From positions 1-8,818 of the forward strand of contig JBAZBX010000026.1 in NCBI GenBank assembly GCA_041671305.1: a stretch of DNA of 8,818 bases, read 5' to 3'. Positions 1 to 6,318 of the stretch are shown here, piece by piece. This stretch comes from CAIPBY01 sp041671305 (GTDB lineage Bacteria > Patescibacteriota > Patescibacteriia > 2-01-FULL-39-33). The position numbers and the translations under genes are program-made. How positions within the stretch are numbered: position 1 is the first letter of the stretch; every line of letters begins with the position of its first letter. Below the pieces are notes generated by a model, which saw only the letters and a list, made by a program, of their open reading frames with translations, ran no database searches and was not told where the DNA came from.

Positions 1-276
1 GGCTACATTAACCCCATTGAGAATATCACTCCGGACAAAATCAAAATACGAGAACTGCTGGAGAGGATAAAAAAAGATGAAGTAAAAGAAATCATCCTAG
101 CTCTCAATCCTGATATTGAAGGAGAGACCACTTCTATGTACTTGCTTAAATTATTTAAACAAATTCCTAACTTGAAAATTACCCGCCTAGCTCGCGGACT
201 ACCTATGGGCGCCGATCTAGAATACGCCGACGAAGCCACACTTGAAAACGCCCTAACCGACAGAAAAGAAATTTAA
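1..276 (+). CDS. recR: Recombination protein RecR, C-terminal part (5' end cut by contig edge)
   Basis: Frame 1 is open from the first base to a TAA at 274-276 and gives 91 residues. They match the C-terminal half of RecR, which is usually about 200 residues: the second part of the Toprim domain with LALNPDIEGE (about residues 35-44) and the tail motif ARGLPMGADLEYADE (about 65-79). RecR works with RecO and RecF to load RecA on single-stranded gaps during recombinational repair. The N-terminal helix-hairpin-helix and the Cys4 zinc finger lie off the left edge, so no start can be given. The gene ends just before a hairpin terminator and converges on rplU. Family assignment is firm because the C-terminal motif is diagnostic; nothing in the visible part is broken. 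Confidence 0.93.
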   Translation, partial: GYINPIENITPDKIKIRELLERIKKDEVKEIILALNPDIEGETTSMYLLKLFKQIPNLKITRLARGLPMGADLEYADEATLENALTDRKEI

Positions 277-277
277 A

Positions 278-310
278 TAAAAAAATCCTTCACTTCGAAG
301 GATTTTTTTA
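278..310. terminator. Bidirectional intrinsic terminator between recR and rplU
   Basis: A perfect inverted repeat has arms 278-291 and 297-310 and a 5-base loop (ACTTC). The core AATCCTTC/GAAGGATT is extended by an A-run on the left and a T-run on the right. It therefore reads as stem plus U-tract on both strands: after recR on the plus strand and after rplU on the minus strand. It lies 1 base after the recR stop and 8 bases beyond the rplU stop. This placement between convergent genes fits a shared terminator. Confidence 0.9.
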
Positions 311-318
311 TGAGAGAG

Positions 319-621
319 TTATATCTTTGCAATTTCAACTTCTGTGAAATATTGTTTATGGCCAAATCTCTTGGATTGCCTGGTTTTCGGCTTATACTTG
401 ATGCCAGTAACCTTTCTCAATCTTCCCTGCTTAATGGCAGTGGCAGACACTTTTGTTTCTAGCAATGGAGTACCAATTTCAAGGTTATCGCCATCGGAGA
501 TCATCAAAGTCTCAAATTCTACTTTGTCACCAGCCTGAGCCTCTAGTTTTTCAATTTTGAGCTTATCGCTTTCCTTGACTAGATATTGCTTTCCGCCTGT
601 TTTGATTACAGCTAATTTCAT
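319..621 (-). CDS. rplU: 50S ribosomal protein L21
   Basis: This 100-residue protein has the full length and pattern of bacterial L21: the N-terminal AVIKTGGKQY (residues 4-13), an acidic central strand region, and the basic C-terminal part with KYKPKTRQSKRFGHKQ (about 76-91) and the final EIAKI. L21 binds 23S rRNA and is part of the large subunit. The start is the ATG at 619-621, which gives the family's usual N-terminus; no clear Shine-Dalgarno site precedes it. A consensus promoter sits 31 bases upstream, so the gene probably has its own transcript. In many bacteria rplU is followed by rpmA (L27); here it is followed at once by a terminator and convergent recR, so it appears monocistronic. 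Confidence 0.95.
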   Translation of the reverse strand: MKLAVIKTGGKQYLVKESDKLKIEKLEAQAGDKVEFETLMISDGDNLEIGTPLLETKVSATAIKQGRLRKVTGIKYKPKTRQSKRFGHKQYFTEVEIAKI

Positions 622-651
622 AGTTATATGCTTTATTTAACAATTAATGAT

Positions 652-680
652 ATTTTAAACTAAAATCCTATTTTTGTCAA
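652..680 (-). promoter_or_regulatory. Sigma70-type promoter of rplU
   Basis: Read on the minus strand, a perfect -35 TTGACA (675-680) is followed after exactly 17 bases by TAAAAT (652-657), which differs from TATAAT at one position. The predicted start would lie near 644-646, leaving a leader of only about 25 bases. That is too short for an L21 leader-type regulatory RNA. It would allow rplU to be expressed apart from the operon that ends at 763. Confidence 0.8.
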
Positions 681-762
681 TATTTCTAACCATGCCCCAT
701 CTTAACCTGATTTCCTCGCACAAAACCTACATTTAATTATAATATCTCATGTCATTGTTGTT

Positions 763-1842
763 TTATAATGACTTGGAATCTGTATTTTTGCGAGTTTTGA
801 AATATATCAAAGCAAGCAAAATTATCATAACCACAATAAGTGAAACCAACCCGATCAATTTACTAAATCCTCCATCGCCCACCAGAGCAACGAGCGCAAA
901 TACCAGGGAAACCAAATATAAAAAAATAACCGCTCCTCTTTTGGAAAAACCATAATCCACTAATTTATAATGCAAGTGTTTTCTATCAGCATGTGAAAAT
1001 GGGGATTCTTTGTGCACTAATCTTTGAATAATAACCCACAAGACGTCCAAAGCCGGAATGCCAATAACAAGCAAAGTAGTGATAATTTTGGATCCGGAAA
1101 TAATGGAAAGCACTCCCAACATAAATCCCAAAAAAACACTGCCTCCTTCGCCTAGAAAAATTTTGGCTGGTGTCCAATTAAATAGGAGAAATCCCATCAA
1201 AGCGCCAAATAAAATCAAGGCCCACATGCCGGTTGCAGACATGGCCACATCCCATCTCATGCTGACAAAAAATATTGATAAACTGGCAATAGCCGAAATT
1301 CCAGACAATAAACCGTCAAGGCCATCAAGAAATTTAGCCGTATACATCATACCCATTAACCAAAAAAAGGAAACTATTATTCCAATAATCGGCGTGAAAA
1401 AGATAATCGCGCTGTTGATATCGCCGATGGGATTGGTGATATAAGTAATTCTAATACCGGAAACAAGCACGCAAATTGCAGCGGCTATAGGCCAAATTAT
1501 TTGTTGCCACGGCTTGAGATTATATTTATCATCCAAAAATCCTCCAATAATAATCAAAGCCGATCCGATAAATACTCCCCACAAATAGCTATCGGGAATT
1601 TTGGAAAAATTAGCTAAATGAAAATAATTAAACACCAAAACCAAAATCCAAACAGCCATAAATATGGCCGTACCTCCCATCAGTGGCGTCAATTTGGTGT
1701 GGATTTTCCGCTCTGCCGTCTGAGGATTATCAACTACATTAAATTTATATGCAAATTTAATAACTAACGGCACAAAAAAAACGGACAGCGCAAAACCTCC
1801 ACCAATAGCCAAAAGATAAATTAATAGGATTGATAAACTCAT
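763..1842 (-). CDS. WecA/MraY-family undecaprenyl-phosphate glycosyl-1-phosphate transferase
   Basis: This 359-residue polytopic membrane protein belongs to the family that transfers a sugar-1-phosphate from a UDP-sugar to undecaprenyl phosphate, the first step of a lipid-linked glycan. It resembles WecA/TagO (COG0472) more than MraY. Visible motifs are an N-terminal VDNPQTAERKIHT (about 37-49), GFLDD with the Asp pair at 104-105, KFLDGLDGL (170-178), FLGEGGS (229-235), and SPFSHADRKHLHYKL (280-294), the WecA-type His motif. About ten hydrophobic segments span the chain. Two sites are unusual: the Asp normally found in FMGDxGS is Glu232, and the Asn three positions before the first Asp of DGLDGL is Lys170. 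I chose ATG 1840-1842; in-frame TTG codons at 1863 and 1860 would add up to seven residues. No clear ribosome site is seen. It lies 37 nt after truB-tsaC and is probably last in the operon. The sugar substrate cannot be told from sequence. Confidence 0.88.
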   Translation of the reverse strand: MSLSILLIYLLAIGGGFALSVFFVPLVIKFAYKFNVVDNPQTAERKIHTKLTPLMGGTAIFMAVWILVLVFNYFHLANFSKIPDSYLWGVFIGSALIIIGGFLDDKYNLKPWQQIIWPIAAAICVLVSGIRITYITNPIGDINSAIIFFTPIIGIIVSFFWLMGMMYTAKFLDGLDGLLSGISAIASLSIFFVSMRWDVAMSATGMWALILFGALMGFLLFNWTPAKIFLGEGGSVFLGFMLGVLSIISGSKIITTLLVIGIPALDVLWVIIQRLVHKESPFSHADRKHLHYKLVDYGFSKRGAVIFLYLVSLVFALVALVGDGGFSKLIGLVSLIVVMIILLALIYFKTRKNTDSKSL

Positions 1843-1879
1843 ATGGCAATATTTTACCAACAAAGATAAAAATTGGCAA

Positions 1880-3076
1880 TTAATTGATTTTTACTGCACC
1901 TTGTCTAAGCACAACCAATTCGCCGTTACTTTGGAGTTGTGCCAAGGTAGATGGCTCCGAATTGCTTTTGCCAGAAACATAAAAATCCACCTCGTGACCA
2001 AAATACTTCTTGGCCTCAGCAATGGTTTTGGCCGGAACCTCACCTTCCGGATTGGCGCTGGTAGAAATCAAAGGTCCGGTTTGTTTGAGAATATTAATTA
2101 GCGACGGCTTCTTTGGCAATCTGAAAGCCAACCCCTTGGTGCCCCGATGTAAATATTGCCATTTTGAACTCTTACAAGGCAAAATTATACTAATTTTACC
2201 CGGCCAAAACTTTTCCAAAACAGCCTTTTCTTCGGCGTTGATTTTAATACCAAAAAGACCCAAATCTTCAATGGAGCTGATTAAAATTATAAACGGTTTC
2301 TCCGGACTGCGTTTCCTGACTTTGTATATTCGTTGAACAACTTTTTTGTTCAAGGCCAGCCCCATCAAACCGTAAATGGTATCTGTCGACATAACACCTA
2401 TATCACCTGCCGAAATTGATTTAATCAAATTAAAATTTTTCATTGATTCTTTAATCTTACTCAAAGGAAGACAATCTTCTATTTTGTAATCACCCACCCT
2501 GGTCCTTTGCAACTCGGCCATATAAGCTCCCACTTTCAATTTTTGACCGATATCTCTGGCCAAAGAACGGATATAAGCCCCGGGACCAGTGGTTACTTTT
2601 ATATTTAAATATGGATATTTATAATTTAAAATTTCAATATTCTTTATTTCTACAAATCTCTCCCTAAATTTCACTATTTGTCCGGCTCTGGCCATCTGAT
2701 ATGCCCTGTTACCTTTTATTTTTATGGCACTAAATTGCGGAGGAACTTGTTTTATATTGCCCAAAAATTTAGGGATGATTTTTTCTATTTCTTCTAGTCT
2801 TGGCTTTCTCGCGCTAATTATTTTTTTCTCTCCAGCCTCATCATCAGTTGAGCTGGTTAATCCAAATTTTATCTTGGCCACATATTCTTTTTCCTTTTCT
2901 ACAATTTGCGATATCTGCCTGGTAGACTCCCGACCAATAGCCACCACCAAAACTCCCGAGGCCAGTGGGTCCAGCGTTCCGGCGTGCCCAATTTTCCTGA
3001 TTCCGGTTATTTTCCTAATTTGTCCTATCATTTGAAATGAAGAAGGCCCTTTTGGTTTATTGATAGCAATAATCAT
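1880..3076 (-). CDS. truB: Fusion protein: tRNA pseudouridine-55 synthase (TruB) joined to a TsaC/Sua5-YrdC domain
   Basis: One uninterrupted 398-codon frame holds two tRNA-modifying enzymes. Residues 1 to about 208 are TruB, which makes pseudouridine 55 in the T arm. They include NKPKGPSSF (6-14), GHAGTLDPLASG (30-41) with catalytic Asp36, PPQFSAIKIKG (112-122) and GAYIRSLARD (166-175), and they end after LQRTRVGDY. The C-terminal PUA domain of usual TruB is missing. From about 215 to 396 follows a YrdC-type domain, which makes threonylcarbamoyl-AMP for t6A37: STDTIYGL (230-237), the KxR region at 252-262, FWPG (290-293) and STSAN (338-342). It is TsaC-length, without the extra Sua5 domain. 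Met212 (ATG 2441-2443) lies exactly at the junction and could be a relic or an internal start. The ATG directly abuts the TAG of the upstream permease, which suggests coupled translation. Domain calls are firm; joint activity is inferred. Confidence 0.92.
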   Translation of the reverse strand: MIIAINKPKGPSSFQMIGQIRKITGIRKIGHAGTLDPLASGVLVVAIGRESTRQISQIVEKEKEYVAKIKFGLTSSTDDEAGEKKIISARKPRLEEIEKIIPKFLGNIKQVPPQFSAIKIKGNRAYQMARAGQIVKFRERFVEIKNIEILNYKYPYLNIKVTTGPGAYIRSLARDIGQKLKVGAYMAELQRTRVGDYKIEDCLPLSKIKESMKNFNLIKSISAGDIGVMSTDTIYGLMGLALNKKVVQRIYKVRKRSPEKPFIILISSIEDLGLFGIKINAEEKAVLEKFWPGKISIILPCKSSKWQYLHRGTKGLAFRLPKKPSLINILKQTGPLISTSANPEGEVPAKTIAEAKKYFGHEVDFYVSGKSNSEPSTLAQLQSNGELVVLRQGAVKIN

Positions 3077-4327
3077 CTACTCTTTTCTTAAGGCGTTAAT
3101 CGGATCCATCTTGGCCGCTTTCTTGGCCGGGAAATATCCAAAAATAAGTCCTACTCCGGCACAAAAAACAAAAGCGATTACCACTGCCTGAAGCGGAAGA
3201 CTGAAAGTCCAAGTAAAGCCTAATTGTCCGGCCACCACCATAACAATAAACGACACCAAAGCTCCTATCGCTACTCCGATAACTCCCCCGATGCTAGTTA
3301 CAAAAACTGCCTCCCATAAAAACTGCCAAAGTATCTGCCCTCTTTTCGCGCCTATGGATTTTCTGAGTCCTATCTCAAAAGTCCTTTCTGTCACTGAAAC
3401 ATACATAATATTCATGATGCCAATACCACCGACAAGAAGCGAAATTCCAGCTAGAGCTACTAGAAGCAGAGTAATTCCGCCGAAAATAGTATCAATCATT
3501 TCCCTGGCCTGTTGCATAGTCGTCACTTGGAAATCATCATCTTTGGGATCGGTGATATCGTGCCTATCCCGAAGAAGAGCGATTATTTCATCAGCGGTGT
3601 CATCTTGCAAGGAAGAATCCTTGACTTGAGCGCTTATAGCCATGACATGGTCAATTCCCAGCATTAATTTTTGCGCTGTCTGAATGGGGATATAGGCAAT
3701 GTCATCAAAACTGAATCCAAAGCTCCCGCCTCGCTCAGCCAAAACTCCTATGACCATAAATTTATTTTTGCCAATTTTTACTTGCTGACCAATGGGATCG
3801 GAATCAGCAAATAATTTCTCCGCCACCTTGGATCCCAAAACTACAACTCTCGCCAAAGAATTATCTTCTTCCTGAGTAAAAAATACTCCCTTGGCCACCT
3901 TGGACTGATCAATATCCACAAACGACGGGGAAATGCCCATATAATTAACCACTTTGTTTTCACCCAAATATGAGACAACTGCTTGGCCAATTACATAAGA
4001 ATAATAATTTTTGACATTGGATAATTTTTTAATCACCTCGGCATCAGATAATTTCAAAGTGGTAATTTGCACTCCTTCAGCCATAGACATTTGACTGCCT
4101 ACGCTTGAAGAACTAGGCACTTTGGTTTCTATTTGTATTATGTCACTGCCAAAAGCGTCAATCTGACCCATAATCAATCCCTTTAAGCTTTCTCCAGCAG
4201 ACATAACAATAATAACGGCTGCAATGCCAATTACAATACCGATGAGCGTTAAAATTGTTCTGCCTTTGTTGGCAATAATAGACTTCCAGGCTAATCGGAA
4301 TGGCAATAATAGATTAATTAAAAACAT
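3077..4327 (-). CDS. MacB/FtsX-type ABC transporter permease, second of two
   Basis: This 416-residue protein has the MacB permease layout: one N-terminal membrane helix (about 24-46), a large extracytoplasmic MacB_PCD-type domain (about 48-278), then three helices (about 282-308, 338-366, 378-398). The coupling segment GGIGIMNIMYVSVTERTFEIGLRKSIGAKR (split over 300-329) is the conserved stretch between the second helix and the cytoplasm in this family, and the tail PAKKAAKMDPINALR is typical. It is a diverged paralogue of the permease just upstream: both share the FFTQ(E/D)E, DPIG and LLRDRH blocks. No ATPase domain is fused, unlike E. coli MacB, so it must use the separate ATPase encoded upstream. 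It starts at ATG 4325-4327, 21 nt after the first permease. Its TAG stop touches the ATG of truB-tsaC. The substrate is unknown. Confidence 0.92.
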   Translation of the reverse strand: MFLINLLLPFRLAWKSIIANKGRTILTLIGIVIGIAAVIIVMSAGESLKGLIMGQIDAFGSDIIQIETKVPSSSSVGSQMSMAEGVQITTLKLSDAEVIKKLSNVKNYYSYVIGQAVVSYLGENKVVNYMGISPSFVDIDQSKVAKGVFFTQEEDNSLARVVVLGSKVAEKLFADSDPIGQQVKIGKNKFMVIGVLAERGGSFGFSFDDIAYIPIQTAQKLMLGIDHVMAISAQVKDSSLQDDTADEIIALLRDRHDITDPKDDDFQVTTMQQAREMIDTIFGGITLLLVALAGISLLVGGIGIMNIMYVSVTERTFEIGLRKSIGAKRGQILWQFLWEAVFVTSIGGVIGVAIGALVSFIVMVVAGQLGFTWTFSLPLQAVVIAFVFCAGVGLIFGYFPAKKAAKMDPINALRKE

Positions 4328-4348
4328 ATCTTAAAATATTTTAATACC

Positions 4349-5584
4349 TTACTCATATCTTAGTGCCTCAATGGGATCCAATTTTGATGCTCTCTGCGCA
4401 GGATATATGCCAAAAATAAATCCGATAAGAATTGCCACTCCTATTCCCAAGAATACAGAACTTGGAGTTACCACATAATCCCAATTATATCCCAAAGCCT
4501 TAGCAATAACTGCGATAAGAAATGATACCGTTGCACCTATAATTATTCCCAATATTCCGCCAAGGATGGTGATGCTCATGGACTCCAAGAGAAACTGAAG
4601 GACGATATCTCTTTTGTGCGCTCCGATCGCCTTTCTCAGGCCTATTTCCCTGATTCTTTCATTAATTGAAGCCAGCATGATGTTCATCACGCCCATGCCT
4701 CCGACAATTAGCGATATGCCAGCAATGGCTGCCAAGAAAAAGCTCAAAGCATCGGTGACTGTTTTCAAAATATCAATTGTCTCACGCGGATCCATAATAG
4801 AAAAATCCTCCACTCCGGTACTGTCAATATTGTGCCTGTCCCGAAGAAGCAATCTCACCTGCTCTTTGACATTGTCAATATTTTCCGACTTATCAACTTT
4901 CATTCTAATGGCGCTGACATAATTTATACCCAGCATAATATTCTGCGCCGTAGAAACCGGGATCAAAACCAGATTATCCTTATTCTGAAAAGCCACCGTG
5001 CCTCTTTCTTTCATAACCCCGATAACATCAAAAAAATCTTTTTTAATTTTAATTTTTTTGCCTATGGGATCCTGTCCGTCAAATAAATCTTGCCAAACAG
5101 AATATCCGATGACCACGACTTTAGTATTTCCTTTTTCCTCGTCCTGAGTAAAAAATCTGCCCATCAGTAATTCGGCGTCTTCCACATTCACATAATCGGC
5201 CATCACACCATTGTAAGTGGCATCGCTTTTCTGATTTTGGTAAGAAATGGTTCCTGCTCCAGAATTATAAGAAGATATGGCCGTAACTTCCGGGATTTGA
5301 TTTTTTATGGCTACGGCATCTTCATATTTAAGAGTGGTCACTACAATACCTAGAACCGATGATGGCGGACCATTTTTATCGGAAGCGCCAGGAAGGATTC
5401 CAATCAGATTTGAACCTTGTGAGCTGATCTGATTTATAATTAGACTCTGTGCGCCGGCTCCCACGGACATGATTACAATGACTGAAGCAATGCCAATAAT
5501 AATTCCCAAGGAAGTCAAAAAAGTGCGGACTTTGTTTGCCCGCAAAATTGAGATAGAAAGCTTTATGGAATCTTTGACTCTCAT
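4349..5584 (-). CDS. MacB/FtsX-type ABC transporter permease, first of two
   Basis: This 411-residue membrane protein has an N-terminal helix (about 20-42), an extracytoplasmic domain (about 45-275), and three C-terminal helices (about 280-302, 334-360, 376-396). Hallmarks are NKVRTFLTSLGIIIGIASVI at the first helix, GGMGVMNIMLASINERIREIG (split over 295-315) followed by LRKAIGAHKRDI, and the terminal PAQRASKLDPIEALRYE. MacB-type permeases do not form a classic channel; they move their extracytoplasmic domain to push substrate outward. The start ATG (5582-5584) is 2 nt past the TAA of the ATPase gene, so the two are probably translationally coupled. Together with the paralogous permease downstream it may form a heterodimer on a homodimeric ATPase. 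That is inference; each could also homodimerise. Confidence 0.92.
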   Translation of the reverse strand: MRVKDSIKLSISILRANKVRTFLTSLGIIIGIASVIVIMSVGAGAQSLIINQISSQGSNLIGILPGASDKNGPPSSVLGIVVTTLKYEDAVAIKNQIPEVTAISSYNSGAGTISYQNQKSDATYNGVMADYVNVEDAELLMGRFFTQDEEKGNTKVVVIGYSVWQDLFDGQDPIGKKIKIKKDFFDVIGVMKERGTVAFQNKDNLVLIPVSTAQNIMLGINYVSAIRMKVDKSENIDNVKEQVRLLLRDRHNIDSTGVEDFSIMDPRETIDILKTVTDALSFFLAAIAGISLIVGGMGVMNIMLASINERIREIGLRKAIGAHKRDIVLQFLLESMSITILGGILGIIIGATVSFLIAVIAKALGYNWDYVVTPSSVFLGIGVAILIGFIFGIYPAQRASKLDPIEALRYE

Positions 5585-5586
5585 TT

Positions 5587-6303
5587 TTATTTCATTAATT
5601 CCCCGTCTTTGGCCGTTCTTCTGTCCTTGACAATATAATCATCAGAAATCAAACCGTCATTCATTTTGATAATTCTTTTGGCGTGCCTGGCTGTGTCCGT
5701 CTCATGTGTAACCAAGATGATAGTATGCCCCATTTCATTCAAGTTTTCCAGAATTTCCATAATCGCCTGACCGGATTTGGAATCCAAATTTCCTGTCGGC
5801 TCATCAGCAAAAATTATGCTCGGGTTGTTTACCAGCGCTCGGGCAATAGCCACTCTTTGTTTCTCACCTCCGGAAAGCTGATTGGATAAATTACCTGCTC
5901 TATGATCAAGCCCCACGGCCTTGATTGCTTCTTTGACTAATTTGTCCTCATTCTTCTTGCCCTTGCTATAGACCAAAGGCAATTTGACATTTTCATAAAC
6001 GGAAGTCCTGGGAAGCAAATTAAAAGCCTGAAAAACAAAGCCCACTTCTTCATTCCTAATATGAGCCAACTGATCTTCATCTAAATTACTCACATCCTTG
6101 TCCTTGAATTTATACACGCCAGAAGTAAGCACATCCAAAAATCCCAAAATATGCATCAAAGTTGATTTACCGGATCCGGATGGCCCCATGATTGCCACAA
6201 ATTCACCTTCCTCTATATTGAAATTCAAGCCAAACAAAACACTAGTCACCACCTCATCATTAACATAATCCTTTTTCAGATTTTTAATTTCAATCAAAGC
6301 CAT
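5587..6303 (-). CDS. ABC transporter ATP-binding protein, MacB/LolD/YknY type
   Basis: This 238-residue cytoplasmic ATPase has every expected motif intact: Walker A GPSGSGKST (40-48), Q-loop Gln92 in VFQAFNLLPR, signature LSGGEKQ (143-149), Walker B IIFADE (163-168) with catalytic Glu168, D-loop GNLD (171-174) and the H-loop His200 in LVTHE. The EPTGNLD wording and the FQAFNLLPR Q-loop place it in the MacB/LolD/FtsE group, which drives FtsX-type permeases rather than transmembrane-channel importers. Length is normal for a stand-alone subunit. The start is ATG 6301-6303, 15 nt after the membrane fusion gene, without a clear ribosome site. It would power the two permeases encoded directly downstream. 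Confidence 0.96.
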   Translation of the reverse strand: MALIEIKNLKKDYVNDEVVTSVLFGLNFNIEEGEFVAIMGPSGSGKSTLMHILGFLDVLTSGVYKFKDKDVSNLDEDQLAHIRNEEVGFVFQAFNLLPRTSVYENVKLPLVYSKGKKNEDKLVKEAIKAVGLDHRAGNLSNQLSGGEKQRVAIARALVNNPSIIFADEPTGNLDSKSGQAIMEILENLNEMGHTIILVTHETDTARHAKRIIKMNDGLISDDYIVKDRRTAKDGELMK

Positions 6304-6318
6304 GTGATTATTTAAAAT

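Noticed and set aside
3..239. Minus-strand open frame opposite recR
   Set aside because: The plus frame encodes the diagnostic RecR C-terminus; the minus frame is Ser-rich antisense without family likeness.
622..651. Possible L21 leader regulatory RNA before rplU
   Set aside because: The promoter predicts a leader of only about 25 bases and no stable stem is visible.
751..772. Inverted repeat GTCATT/AATGAC over the stop of the WecA-like gene, a possible terminator
   Set aside because: The stem is only 6 bp with a 10-base loop and no T-run follows on the minus strand, so termination is not supported.
1868..1890. AT-rich palindrome around CAATTAATTG between truB-tsaC and the WecA-like gene
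   Set aside because: It is weak, AT-only in the outer arms, and overlaps the stop codon. It is expected by chance in such sequence and not a credible terminator or operator.
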